Assembly (NCBI RefSeq): GCF_039544305.1
Contig: NZ_BAABLK010000034.1
Span: forward strand, 260,437-324,436
DNA length: 64,000 nt
Reading direction: 5' to 3'
From: Paeniglutamicibacter antarcticus_C
GTDB taxonomy: Bacteria > Actinomycetota > Actinomycetes > Actinomycetales > Micrococcaceae
Shown here: one piece after another, positions 7,217-16,181 of the stretch
Layout of the letters: every line of letters begins with the position of its first letter
Numbering within the stretch: position 1 is the stretch's first letter
Made by a program: the position numbers and the translations under genes
The notes under the pieces: model-generated
Told to the model about the DNA's origin: nothing
Database searches by the model: none
The model's input: the letters and a program-made list of their open reading frames with translations, nothing else

Positions 7217-10015
7217 CTAGTCCGCGGTTTTCTTGGCCGCAGGCTTCTTGGCCGCAGGCTTCTTGGCCGCCGGCTTTTTCGCCGGGGCCTTCTTCGCCGG
7301 TGCCTTGGCCGCAGTCTTGCGCTTGACCGGTCCGCGGGCCCGCTTGTCGGCGAGCAGCTCGATGGCCGTTTCCCGGGTCAGCTCCTCCAGCGTGGTGTCC
7401 CGCGGGATGGTGATGTTGGTGACCCCGTCGGTGATATAGGAACCGAAGCGCCCCTCCTTGACCACGATATTCTTCTCCGAGACCGGGTCGGGGCCGAACT
7501 CGGCAAGCGGAGCCACCGCGGTACGGGCGCCACGGGCCTTGGGCTGCGAGTAGATCTCCAACGCCTCTTCGAGGGCGATGGAGAAGATCTCCTCCTCGGT
7601 GCCGATGGACCGCGAGTCCGTCCCCTTTTTTAGGTAGGGCCCGAAGCGGCCGTTCTGCACGGTGATTTCCACGCCTTCGGCATCCACGCCCAGCACCCGC
7701 GGCAGCGAAATCAGCCGCAGGGCCTCCTCAAGGGTCACGGTATCCACACTCATGGAGGTAAAGAGCGAGCCGGTGCGCGGTTTGGCCTTGACCGGTTTCT
7801 TCGGCGGCTTCGGCTTGCCGTTCTTGTAGTATTCCACCGGCGCGGCCACCAATTCCTCGGCCGTTGGCTCCACGATGACCTCGGTGACGTAGGCGCCGTA
7901 GCGCCCATCCTTGGCCACGACCATCCGGCCGGTCTCGGGGTCGATACCCAGTTCGCGCTCCCCCGGGCCCTGGTTTTCCATCAGCTCGATGGCCTTTTCG
8001 GCGGTGAGCTCATCCGGTGCCAGGTCCTCTGGCACGTTGGCGCGCTGCGGGTCGGTGCCCTCGGGGGCATCGGCCGGCAACGGCTTTTCCAGGTACGGGC
8101 CGAACTTGCCAACGCGCAATACGATGCCCGGGGCGATGTCGATGGAGTTGATGGCGCGGGCGTCGATGTCGCCCAGGTTGTTGACCACCGATTCCAAGCC
8201 GGCATCGGCGCCGTCTCCGGTGCCGAAGTAGAAGTCCTTGAGCCAGGCGGTGCGGGCCTTGCGGCCGTGGGCGATCTCGTCCAGGTCGTCTTCCAGGCGC
8301 GCGGTGAAGTCGTAGTCTACATACTTGCCGAAGTGCTCCTCCAGCAGGCGGACCACGGAGAACGCGATCCAGCTGGGTACCAGGGCACCGCCGCGCTTGG
8401 TGACATAGCCGCGGTCCATGATGGTGGAGATGGTCGGGGCGAACGTCGAGGGGCGCCCGATCTCCCGGGCTTCGAGCTCGGCGACGATCGAGGCCTCGGT
8501 GTACCTGGCCGGTGGGGAAGTGGTGTGCCCGGTCGCTTCGATGCCGGTGCCTGCCAGCGGATCCGAGACAGCCAGCTTTGGCAGGCGCGCCTCTTCGGCG
8601 GCGTCTGCGGCCTTTTGATCGCGGGCGGCATCACGGCCTTCCTCGTAGGCGGCCATGAAGCCGCGGAAGGTGATCACGGTGCCGGAGGCGGAGAACTCGG
8701 CGACCTGGCCGGTGGTGGCTTCGCCTGCGAGCTTGATGGTGGCCGTGAAGCCCTTGGCATCGGCCATCTGGGAGGCGACCGTGCGCTTCCAGATCAGCTC
8801 GTAGAGCTTGAACTCGTCGCCCGAGAGCTGTGCTCGTACCGTGGCGGGGCGGCGGAAGGAGTCCCCTGCGGGGCGGATGGCCTCGTGGGCTTCCTGCGCG
8901 GCGGAGGACTTGGCCTTGTAGACGCGCGGCTTATCCGGGACCGCGTCGGTTCCATAGAGTTCTGCTGCCTGCTTGCGAGCGGCGTTGACGGCCTCGTTGG
9001 ACAGGAACACCGAGTCGGTACGCATGTAGGTGATGTAGCCGTTTTCATACAGGCGCTGGGCGACCTGCATGGCCGACTTGGAGCTCCAGCGCAGCTTGCG
9101 GCTTGCTTCCTGCTGCAGCGTGGAGGTGGTGAAGGGCGCTGCCGGGCGGCGGGTGTAGGGCTTCTCATCGACCGAGGTGACGGCGAAGTCCGCCTCGGCA
9201 AGGCCGGCTGCCAGGGCTGTGGCCCCGGCTTCGTCCAGGTGCGCGATGGACCCGGACTTGGGGGTCTTGAGTTCGCCGCGGTCGGTGAAGTCGCGGCCGG
9301 TGGCCACCCGTGCCCCGTCGACCGAGGACAGCTTCGCCCCGAAGCTCTCCCCTGCGCCGGTGGCGAAGGTTCCGGTCAAATCCCAGTAGGAGGCGTTGCG
9401 GAAGGCCATGCGTTCGCGTTCTCGCTCCACGACCAGCCGGGTTGCCACCGACTGCACGCGTCCGGCAGAGAGCCCGCGGGCCACCTTGCGCCAGAGCACC
9501 GGGGAGATCTCGTAGCCGTAGAGACGGTCCAGCACACGACGGGTTTCCTGTGCGTTGACCAGGTCGGTGTCCAGCTCCCGGATGTTCTCCATGGCACGGT
9601 TGATGCCCTCTTGGGTGATCTCCGTGAAGGCCATGCGGTAGACCGGGACCTTGGGCTTGAGCACCTCGAGCAGGTGCCACGCGATGGCTTCGCCTTCACG
9701 GTCCGCATCCGTTGCGAGATAGAGCGCGTCGGCGCCCTTGAGCTTGGCCTTGAGTTCGGCGACCCGCTTCTTCTTGTCCGGGTAGACGACGTAATAGGGG
9801 TCGAAGTCGTTCTCGACGTCTACGGCGAACTTGCCGTAGGGTCCCTTTTTCATCTCCGCGGGCAGATCGGCGGGTTGCGCCAAATCGCGGATGTGCCCCA
9901 CCGAGGCGTCGACTTCAAAGCCCTCGCCCAGGTACTTGGCGATGGACTTGCTTTTAGCCGGGGACTCTACGATCACGAGTTTCATTCCGGTCTTTTCCTT
10001 GGCCTTGGCGGGCAC
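7217..10015 (-). CDS. topA: DNA topoisomerase I
   Basis: This 932-residue type IA topoisomerase relaxes negative supercoils. The Toprim domain has E17 in IVESPAK and the acidic triad in ATDADREGE (residues 101-109). The active-site tyrosine is Y330 in GYITYMRTDS. Four or so Topo_C repeats follow, each with a GRFGPY- or GRYGAYV-like motif. I see no cysteine tetrads, so the zinc ribbons of enterobacterial enzymes are absent, as in other actinobacteria. The tail ends in alternating Lys/Ala/Pro repeats (AKKPAAKKPAAKK), the basic DNA-clamping tail known from actinobacterial TopA. The start is a GTG with AGGAG four bases upstream; ATG at codon 11 is an alternative. Confidence 0.97.
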   Translation of the reverse strand: MPAKAKEKTGMKLVIVESPAKSKSIAKYLGEGFEVDASVGHIRDLAQPADLPAEMKKGPYGKFAVDVENDFDPYYVVYPDKKKRVAELKAKLKGADALYLATDADREGEAIAWHLLEVLKPKVPVYRMAFTEITQEGINRAMENIRELDTDLVNAQETRRVLDRLYGYEISPVLWRKVARGLSAGRVQSVATRLVVERERERMAFRNASYWDLTGTFATGAGESFGAKLSSVDGARVATGRDFTDRGELKTPKSGSIAHLDEAGATALAAGLAEADFAVTSVDEKPYTRRPAAPFTTSTLQQEASRKLRWSSKSAMQVAQRLYENGYITYMRTDSVFLSNEAVNAARKQAAELYGTDAVPDKPRVYKAKSSAAQEAHEAIRPAGDSFRRPATVRAQLSGDEFKLYELIWKRTVASQMADAKGFTATIKLAGEATTGQVAEFSASGTVITFRGFMAAYEEGRDAARDQKAADAAEEARLPKLAVSDPLAGTGIEATGHTTSPPARYTEASIVAELEAREIGRPSTFAPTISTIMDRGYVTKRGGALVPSWIAFSVVRLLEEHFGKYVDYDFTARLEDDLDEIAHGRKARTAWLKDFYFGTGDGADAGLESVVNNLGDIDARAINSIDIAPGIVLRVGKFGPYLEKPLPADAPEGTDPQRANVPEDLAPDELTAEKAIELMENQGPGERELGIDPETGRMVVAKDGRYGAYVTEVIVEPTAEELVAAPVEYYKNGKPKPPKKPVKAKPRTGSLFTSMSVDTVTLEEALRLISLPRVLGVDAEGVEITVQNGRFGPYLKKGTDSRSIGTEEEIFSIALEEALEIYSQPKARGARTAVAPLAEFGPDPVSEKNIVVKEGRFGSYITDGVTNITIPRDTTLEELTRETAIELLADKRARGPVKRKTAAKAPAKKAPAKKPAAKKPAAKKPAAKKTAD

Positions 10016-10037
10016 AACACTCCTATTAGCAACCAGT

Positions 10038-10059
10038 GGTGCACCAAAGTGGGTGCACC
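10038..10059. repeat. Paired GGTGCACC palindromes ahead of topA
   Basis: Two perfect copies of the self-complementary octamer GGTGCACC lie at 10038-10045 and 10052-10059, separated by AAAGTG. They are 23-44 bases upstream of the topA start. They could be a two-site operator or pair as a leader hairpin. I do not recognise the binding factor. Confidence 0.6.
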
Positions 10060-10149
10060 GAACATTCCCTGATCTAGGTTAGCCGTATTTACGTGCCGCA
10101 AAGCAAGCAGCGTTCCCGCGACGCTGTTTTCCCTGCCCGCTAAGGGGTA

Positions 10150-10794
10150 TCAGTGCCCATGCCGGTCAGGGAATTCGGGCAGGAATGAAAGCATGTAGTA
10201 AAGCCTTTGCCCATCGACTCCGCGCGCCTCCGGTTCGGCCAACTCCTCGTATTCGTGGAGCAGGTCGTAGACCTTGGTGATGAATTCCTTGCGCTGCGGA
10301 TCGGAGAGGAAGACCATCCCGGTGGTCAGCACCGGGGCCCTGTCGGCCTCTGGTTCCTTGCCGGCCTTGCGTTCTTTGTCACGCCGGGCGATCTCCGCCG
10401 AGAGCCGCTCGCGGAAGGCATTGAGCTGGACGTTGAGGTACGCGTTCTTCGCCGACGTCGAATCCGAGAGCGAGCCCAGGACCAATTGGCTTCCGGCTGC
10501 CTTCCACCGACGTTCGCGGCCGTCACCCTCGCTTGCCGCCCGTACCACATACCCATATTTCTCCAAGGCGCGAAGGTGGTAGCTCATCGCACTGGGGGTC
10601 AGCTCGCAGCGCGTCGCCAGCTCGGTGGCGGTGCGCGTGGCCTGTGAGGCGAAGAGCTCCTCGAGCACCGTCAGGCGCGCCTCGTGGGCCAGTGCCCGGA
10701 TGGCTTGCGGGTCGCTGATGGACACCGGTTGTGACGGTGCCGGGGACCGGCCATCGACTTTGGCACCCGGCCCGGCGGAAGTGTTCTGGGTCAT
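10150..10794 (-). CDS. Winged-helix ArsR-like transcriptional regulator
   Basis: This 214-residue protein has an N-terminal helix-turn-helix of the HTH_20/ArsR type: DPQAIRALAHEARLTVLEEL, then TELATRCELTPSAMSYHLRAL as recognition region and GRERRWKA as wing. The C-terminal 100 residues are charged, helical and contain LNAFRERLSAEIARRD, consistent with a dimerisation or sensing domain found in many actinobacterial regulators. I chose the ATG at 10794, where the MTQNTS N-terminus begins, over the longer frame. It is ten bases downstream of a methyltransferase gene on the same strand. Its ligand and targets are unknown. Confidence 0.8.
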   Translation of the reverse strand: MTQNTSAGPGAKVDGRSPAPSQPVSISDPQAIRALAHEARLTVLEELFASQATRTATELATRCELTPSAMSYHLRALEKYGYVVRAASEGDGRERRWKAAGSQLVLGSLSDSTSAKNAYLNVQLNAFRERLSAEIARRDKERKAGKEPEADRAPVLTTGMVFLSDPQRKEFITKVYDLLHEYEELAEPEARGVDGQRLYYMLSFLPEFPDRHGH

Positions 10795-10804
10795 ACGAAA
10801 AAGT

Positions 10805-12415
10805 TTAGCGGTTGTTTCGCATCTCCAAGAGGAATCCACGCTTAACAAGGCGCACAACCCCTTGATATAACCTGTCCGAAAACTCCCGATCCCTTGGCGC
10901 AAGCAGTGACGCCAACGCACCGACTAGGGACGATACGTCCAGATCCCCGTCACAGGCGGACACGAATCCGGCCAGTGCGGTGTCCAGTATTTCGGTTCGC
11001 CGCAAACCGGCACCTTGGCGTAACAAGATCACCCCGGGGTGTTCGGCACCGGGACGCTGGTGGCGCTCCTCGGTGACGTCCTCGGCCACCAGCAGGTGCA
11101 GCTCTCCCAGGGCACGGCCTTCGAGCCCGTCCGCCACGGCGATGTCGCGCCCCAGGCATGGCCCGATGGGTTGTTCAATGGGGTAGGCGAGGGATTCAAA
11201 GACCCGCCCGACGCCGCGGGCGCCGTCCTTGGGTGTGCGCAGCCAAACCATCCCGAAGCCGATGGCCCCGACGTTGCGCGAGGCGAAGTCATCGAGGTAG
11301 GCCCCGTACTGCCGGGCGAACCCCAGCTGGTCGCGGCCCTGCGAGGCATCGCGAAGCCAGGTCTCGGCATACCCGGCGGGGCTGACCTCTTCACGCTGGA
11401 TGAACCACGCCTCGGTGTCGCCGGTAAGCCAGGAGCGCGGACCGGAGCTCCAATCGGCCTCTTCCCCGGGGGCGGCAGCAGTGATTTCCCAGTTGGCGAG
11501 CAACTGCGCGCTGCCGCCGGGCTTCAGGATCCCCGTGATCGAGGCGACCAAGTGCGCCACCAGGGAATCACCGGACATTCCGCCGTCCCGGTAGGTGAAG
11601 CGCTCGGCGTCCTCCTGCCCGGCAGCCCGTGGGGTGATCACGAACGGCGGGTTGGAGACCACCAGGTCGAAGTTCTCCCCAGCCACCGGCTCAAGCAACG
11701 AGCCCAGGCGCAATTCAACGCGCCCGGCGAGATTACCGGCATCGATGCCCAGCGCTTGGTGGTTCAGCAGCAGATTAAAGCGAGTGAAGCCCAGCGCCCG
11801 GGCCGAGATATCGGTGGCAACGACCCTGCGGCAATGCGAAAGCAGGTGGAACACCTGGATGCCGCACCCGGTACCCAAGTCCAGCGCGTAATCGACCTGC
11901 GGACGAATGGTGGTTTGGGCGAGTGTGAGTGATGCCTGCCCGATGCCCAGGACGTGATCGTGGCGAAGCACCCCCGGGCGCTGGTGGGCACCGAGGTCGC
12001 TGGCGACCCAGATCTCCGCGTCCGCGTCCGAGGCGTGCGGGCGAAGGTCGAGCCGTGCCTGCCAGCGTTGCGTCGGACCCTCGACGGACTCGACTACGCC
12101 CAGCTTCTGCAACCCCTCGATCCCGGTGTCGGCGAAGGCGGAGGCCACCTCGGCTGCTGAAGCGTCGGTTCCAAGCATGAACAGCCCAACCATGGTGCCT
12201 AGCGCAGTGGGGGCCGGCTGTGCCTCGATGCGACGAAGTGCAGGGACGAGCTGGTCGCGCATCAGCGCCTCGTGGGCGCTCTCTCCCAGGAAGACGGTAA
12301 TGGATTCGTGTTCGAAGCCGGCTGCGCGCAGGTCCTTGGCAAGGTCGTCCAACAACAGCACATCGCCACTGCACGGCGCATCGGGAATCTGGGCGAAGGT
12401 ATCGGTGGGAGTCAC
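10805..12415 (-). CDS. Class I SAM-dependent methyltransferase with DUF7059-like N-terminus
   Basis: This 536-residue protein has an N-terminal helical domain (residues 1-165) followed by a HemK/PrmC-like methyltransferase core. The SAM site is ALDLGTGCGIQVFHLL at 177-192, and SNPPF at 254-258 is the amino-methylating catalytic motif, which points to N-methylation of a nucleobase or a protein side chain. A C-terminal domain of about 170 residues follows. This three-part layout is conserved in actinobacteria but I know of no proven substrate. The GTG start lies seven bases after a TAGACT box, consistent with a leaderless message, and it diverges from the GNAT gene. Confidence 0.8.
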   Translation of the reverse strand: MTPTDTFAQIPDAPCSGDVLLLDDLAKDLRAAGFEHESITVFLGESAHEALMRDQLVPALRRIEAQPAPTALGTMVGLFMLGTDASAAEVASAFADTGIEGLQKLGVVESVEGPTQRWQARLDLRPHASDADAEIWVASDLGAHQRPGVLRHDHVLGIGQASLTLAQTTIRPQVDYALDLGTGCGIQVFHLLSHCRRVVATDISARALGFTRFNLLLNHQALGIDAGNLAGRVELRLGSLLEPVAGENFDLVVSNPPFVITPRAAGQEDAERFTYRDGGMSGDSLVAHLVASITGILKPGGSAQLLANWEITAAAPGEEADWSSGPRSWLTGDTEAWFIQREEVSPAGYAETWLRDASQGRDQLGFARQYGAYLDDFASRNVGAIGFGMVWLRTPKDGARGVGRVFESLAYPIEQPIGPCLGRDIAVADGLEGRALGELHLLVAEDVTEERHQRPGAEHPGVILLRQGAGLRRTEILDTALAGFVSACDGDLDVSSLVGALASLLAPRDREFSDRLYQGVVRLVKRGFLLEMRNNR

Positions 12416-12422
12416 GCTTCAC

Positions 12423-12428
12423 AGTCTA
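12423..12428 (-). promoter_or_regulatory. -10 box for leaderless methyltransferase gene
   Basis: TAGACT on the minus strand is separated by seven bases from the GTG at 12415. No ribosome site is present. Confidence 0.4.
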
Positions 12429-12460
12429 TCGATGTGCTCCCGCCGGCCCGTTGTCGCGCC

Positions 12461-12466
12461 TATGAT
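12461..12466 (+). promoter_or_regulatory. -10 box for leaderless GNAT gene
   Basis: TATGAT is followed after seven bases by the ATG at 12474. This favours that start over the two ATGs at 12462 and 12465, which lie within the box itself. Confidence 0.45.
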
Positions 12467-12473
12467 GGAACCC

Positions 12474-13058
12474 ATGATTGAGGTCACCACCACGCATTTG
12501 CAGCAGCTTTCCCCCCACGATCTCCGTCCTGCTTCCCGGGAGTTGCCCGACGGAGCAAGGATCGAGCGGGTCGAGGCGATCACCCCGGAATTCAGCAAGT
12601 TCCTCTACCAGTCAGTGGGCAGCGACCTGAACTGGTCGGACCGTCTCAACCTGGCCCGGAGCCAGTGGGAAGCCCTGATGCGAGATGCGGGCACAGAGAC
12701 CCATGTGCTCTACATCGACGGAGCCCCGGGGGGCTATGTGGAGCTGGCTGGACGGGTCCATGACTCGGGCACCGAAGTCGAGATCATGTACTTTGGCCTG
12801 TTCCCGCAGTGCATCGGGCGCGGGCTGGGCGGAGCATTGCTTGCTGAGGCGATATCCCGGGCCTGGGATATTGATGCGCGCGTCAGCGGATTCCCTGCAG
12901 TCGCCCGGGTATGGGTGCACACTTGTTCACTCGACGGCCCGACCGCCATCGCCAATTACGAGGCCCGCGGCCTACGCATCTTCCACACCGAAAGCGAAAT
13001 GGCCACCCCGGGGGACGGCGCAGCAGGCCTGTGGCCCGAGGGCACTCCCACCGCCTGA
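12474..13058 (+). CDS. GNAT-family N-acetyltransferase
   Basis: This 194-residue protein is an acetyl-CoA-dependent acetyltransferase. The acetyl-CoA pyrophosphate loop is PQCIGRGLGGALLAEAISRA, a good match to the (Q/R)xxGx(G/A) motif, preceded by a beta strand EIMYFGLFP. The end IANYEARGLRIFHTE is the usual motif B region. Its substrate is unknown; small molecules, antibiotics or protein N-termini are all possible. It diverges from the methyltransferase with only 58 bases between the starts, so the two promoters nearly touch. Confidence 0.83.
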   Translation: MIEVTTTHLQQLSPHDLRPASRELPDGARIERVEAITPEFSKFLYQSVGSDLNWSDRLNLARSQWEALMRDAGTETHVLYIDGAPGGYVELAGRVHDSGTEVEIMYFGLFPQCIGRGLGGALLAEAISRAWDIDARVSGFPAVARVWVHTCSLDGPTAIANYEARGLRIFHTESEMATPGDGAAGLWPEGTPTA

Positions 13059-13197
13059 GTCCGACCGATCTACACCGGGAGCTTCGTTGGCTGCTCCGCG
13101 CCAAGAGCCGTGTGAGAACGATCGCCGCCGCCGGCCCAGGCGCAGCCAACGACGACGGTGGTGACCGCGGCACACCGGCCGACGGAACTCCCGCGGG

Positions 13198-13206
13198 TTA
13201 TCCACA
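13198..13206 (+). promoter_or_regulatory. Perfect DnaA-box sequence upstream of DUF222-HNH gene
   Basis: TTATCCACA lies 43 bases before the DUF222-HNH start in an otherwise featureless 190-base gap. It is a single copy, so an origin is not suggested. It may be a regulatory DnaA site or part of a conserved leader carried with this gene family. Confidence 0.5.
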
Positions 13207-13248
13207 GTTCCACGTGCACCTCCTAACCCTTCCCCCTACATCGGAAGC

Positions 13249-14991
13249 ATGCTGGTGGGCATGGAAACAACGCAGTTCATCGCATCAATCACGCACACCG
13301 ACAGAACTCCCGGACACACCGTGACACCCAACGATGAACTACGCTCCCTACTGGCCGCCCAGCACCTTGTCCGCGACCTGGGACAACGCATCGCCTCACA
13401 CACCACCTCCCCCACCACCGCCGCACTGTTCACCCACGCCGCCGAAGACGCCCACCGCACCGCAGCCCACACCCAACTCCTCGCAGCACAAACCGCCAGG
13501 CGCACCCTGGCCCACGAACTACCCGAAACCACCTTCGACACCCTCGCAACCATCCACGCCAACTCTGCCCCCTACATCGCCGGCACCACCGCCCTGCCCC
13601 CAGACCCGCGAACCGTCCCCACCGGACGACTGGTCTTCAAAAACACCACAGACTTCCTCACCGGAACCCTGCACATCGGCTACTACGAGGCCCGCGAACG
13701 CCTCCGCGCCATCGACCGGCTCCTGCCAGGCACCGACCTCTACGGCCAACCCACCCGCGCACAATTCCCCCACCTCGCCCACGACCTGGCCACCGGCAGC
13801 GCAGACCCCCAGGAAATTAACGCCGCCGCCCGCAAACTCGACAAACTCACACCCCAGATCCATCAACACCCCAACCCCGACGCCCTCACCGAAGACCTCG
13901 AGCAGCAAGTCTCCGAATCCATACGCCACCAAGACCCCCGCACCACCTCTAAACTCCTGGCCACCATCGGCACCACGCTCCAAGAGGGCATCACCGATAT
14001 CCCCGAAGAAATCCTGCGCACCAAACTCGGACTCTTCTACCGCGGCACCACCGCAGGCATCGGCGAATTCCTCATCCGCACCCTACCCACCGACACCGAA
14101 ACACTGCTGGCCCTCTGCGCCCAAACCGACAACCCCCGCACCAAGGCCGGCGACCGCCAAGCACTGCTCCAACAAGCACTCACCACCGGCACCGGCAACG
14201 AACCCAGCCCCCGGTTCCCCGACTTCCTCATCGACCCCACCACCGGGCAACCCCTGCAAGACGCAGCAACCATCAGGTCCCTGTCCCTGGACCCCAACGG
14301 CACCCACACCGGAAACCTCTTCACCAACAACAACGGCAACGGCAACGCGAAAACCGAACCGGGAACCATGAACTCCACCGCCTACGGACCAGATGGACTC
14401 ACCCCACCCCAACGCCACCTCCAAGGCCTGATGAACCTGCTCAAATCCGCAGGACAACCCGGCACGAGGAAGAAAACCAGCGGACTGCCTTCACCCAGGA
14501 CCCTGGTCATCGCCACCCTGGCCGAACTCCAGGAACAAGCCGAAAAACACGGCATCACCACCCACGGCCAACAACTCACCCCCGCCGAACTACGCCAACG
14601 ACTATGCACCGGCGGAGCCTTACCCATGATCCTGGGCGGCAAAAGCCAGATCCTGGACCTGGGCAAAGAAGAACGCTACTTCCCCGACTACATGCGCGAA
14701 GCAATCCTCGCCCTCTACGGAGGATGCCTCACCCCGGGATGCACCGTCCCACCGGAACACTGCGAAATCCACCACTACGACTACGTCAGCAACGGAGGCA
14801 AAACAGAAATCAACTCAGGCGTACCCCAATGCTCATCCCACCACCACGCCACCCACACAGGACTGATAACCCCCATCAGGGACGACGACGGACTATTTAG
14901 CATCCTCCTGCCCAAATTCATGGACCCCGAACAGCTTCCCCGCCGCAACACCTATTGGAAAGCAACCATCCAAAACCCCACCTTCTTCTGA
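13249..14991 (+). CDS. DUF222 domain HNH endonuclease-like protein (13E12 family)
   Basis: This 580-residue protein has a long DUF222 region (roughly residues 20-380) and a C-terminal HNH nuclease motif. The nuclease part shows CLTPGC, CEIHHYDYV, an asparagine in the TEINSG stretch and CSSHHHATH, giving the zinc cysteines and the catalytic histidine pair. Such genes are multicopy and dispersed in Micrococcaceae and mycobacteria; their function is not established. The coding strand is extremely rich in C and poor in G and T, with ACC, CCC, AAC and CAC dominating, unlike all neighbours, which hints at a different origin or mutation history. Start ATGs at 13249 and 13261 are both possible because neither has a clear ribosome site. 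Confidence 0.88.
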   Translation: MLVGMETTQFIASITHTDRTPGHTVTPNDELRSLLAAQHLVRDLGQRIASHTTSPTTAALFTHAAEDAHRTAAHTQLLAAQTARRTLAHELPETTFDTLATIHANSAPYIAGTTALPPDPRTVPTGRLVFKNTTDFLTGTLHIGYYEARERLRAIDRLLPGTDLYGQPTRAQFPHLAHDLATGSADPQEINAAARKLDKLTPQIHQHPNPDALTEDLEQQVSESIRHQDPRTTSKLLATIGTTLQEGITDIPEEILRTKLGLFYRGTTAGIGEFLIRTLPTDTETLLALCAQTDNPRTKAGDRQALLQQALTTGTGNEPSPRFPDFLIDPTTGQPLQDAATIRSLSLDPNGTHTGNLFTNNNGNGNAKTEPGTMNSTAYGPDGLTPPQRHLQGLMNLLKSAGQPGTRKKTSGLPSPRTLVIATLAELQEQAEKHGITTHGQQLTPAELRQRLCTGGALPMILGGKSQILDLGKEERYFPDYMREAILALYGGCLTPGCTVPPEHCEIHHYDYVSNGGKTEINSGVPQCSSHHHATHTGLITPIRDDDGLFSILLPKFMDPEQLPRRNTYWKATIQNPTFF

Positions 14992-15024
14992 GTACCGAAC
15001 AACTGGGCACGGCCACAAGAAAAA

Positions 15025-15061
15025 GAGGTCAGCATCCAGTCATTGACTGGATGCTGACCTC
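15025..15061. terminator. Perfect 17-bp hairpin, bidirectional terminator
   Basis: Arms at 15025-15041 and 15045-15061 are exact inverted repeats with the three-base loop ATT. A-rich sequence precedes and ATTTT follows, so it can end transcription from the DUF222 gene and from trhO on the other strand. Confidence 0.88.
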
Positions 15062-15129
15062 AATTTTGAAATATGTTGCAAAGTCCTGCTGTGCCGATCG
15101 ATAATCAGCCAAGGAGCGTGAAGGCCGCC

Positions 15130-16044
15130 CTATGTTTTGACGAGATTCTTTGCTTCGACGGCGCAATCGGGGCATTGGCGCAATTCTTCGCTACCCGCAC
15201 ACTCACTGCAGAAAAGGCGGAGACTGCGGCAGGAAAGGTTTGAACAGTTTTCGAACTTGCTCGTGGGTGCGTTGCAACAAACACATTGGCCGATGGTCAC
15301 TGCTTCATCGCTGAATTCCGTGTGCATGCGCTTGTCGAAGACATATAGTGATCCTTCCCACAGACCCTTGTCGCCGTAGGTTTCCCCGTAGCGTACGATG
15401 CCTCCCTGCATCTGGTAGACCTCGGTGAAGCCACGCTTGACCATGAGCGCCGAGAGCACTTCGCAACGAATACCACCAGTGCAATAGGTGACGATCGGCT
15501 GGTCTTTCATCTCGTCGTATTTGCCCGACTCGATCTCGGCGATGAAGTCATGGGTGGTTTCGACGTCGGGCACGATTGCGTTCTTGAACTTGCCGATCTG
15601 GGCTTCGAAAGCATTGCGTCCATCAAAGAAAAGGACTTCCTCTCCGGCGGCTTTCTTAGTTTCAACAAGCTCGTGCAGCGCTTCCGGTTTCAGGTGGACG
15701 CCACCGCCCACAACACCATCCGCATTGACCTCCAGTTCGCCCGGGGCACCGAAAGACACCACTTCATCGCGCACCTTGACCGAAATGCGGGGGAAGTCCT
15801 CGGCTGAACCTTCGGACCACTTGATATCCATTTTCTTGAACGCCGGATACTCGCGGGTGGCCTTGACGTACATCTTCATTTCCTTGATACCACCGCCCAC
15901 CGTCCCGTTGATGCCGTCCTTGGAAATAATGACGCGGCCGCGAAGGCCCCACCGTTCCATTAGGGCTCGCTGCCAAAGGCGCACTGCCTCTGGGTCGGCA
16001 ATCGGAGTAAAGGCGTAGTACAAGACAATTCGGTTCTGCGGCAC
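15130..16044 (-). CDS. trhO: tRNA uridine(34) hydroxylase TrhO (rhodanese family)
   Basis: This 304-residue protein matches the YceA/TrhO family, which makes 5-hydroxyuridine at the wobble position of tRNA with oxygen. Residues 1-95 are the N-terminal acylphosphatase-like domain (GRVIISKDGINGTVGG). The rhodanese domain carries the active-site loop YCTGGIRCE, with C188 as catalytic cysteine. The C-terminal 60 residues hold cysteine clusters (CVCCNAP, CSNLSCRSLRLFCSEC, CPDC) typical of the family and probably zinc-binding. The GTG start lies seven bases after TACCCT, so it is probably leaderless. It faces the DUF222 gene across a strong shared terminator. Confidence 0.92.
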   Translation of the reverse strand: MPQNRIVLYYAFTPIADPEAVRLWQRALMERWGLRGRVIISKDGINGTVGGGIKEMKMYVKATREYPAFKKMDIKWSEGSAEDFPRISVKVRDEVVSFGAPGELEVNADGVVGGGVHLKPEALHELVETKKAAGEEVLFFDGRNAFEAQIGKFKNAIVPDVETTHDFIAEIESGKYDEMKDQPIVTYCTGGIRCEVLSALMVKRGFTEVYQMQGGIVRYGETYGDKGLWEGSLYVFDKRMHTEFSDEAVTIGQCVCCNAPTSKFENCSNLSCRSLRLFCSECAGSEELRQCPDCAVEAKNLVKT

Positions 16045-16051
16045 GCTCTTA

Positions 16052-16057
16052 AGGGTA
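16052..16057 (-). promoter_or_regulatory. -10 box for leaderless trhO
   Basis: TACCCT on the minus strand is seven bases from the GTG at 16044; no ribosome site is visible. Confidence 0.4.
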
Positions 16058-16169
16058 TGGCCTTAACCGTGCGTAGTGCACGCGACGTGGCAACTATCAC
16101 CGGGTTGACGGTGTGTTTCAAGCACGCAACAGTTCGTGTAATTGAATCCCATGTAGGCAGTTCACGGGG

Positions 16170-16175
16170 TAGGGT
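16170..16175 (+). promoter_or_regulatory. -10 box for leaderless GNAT gene
   Basis: TAGGGT is followed after six bases by the ATG at 16182, with no ribosome site between. Confidence 0.45.
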
Positions 16176-16181
16176 CGATTT

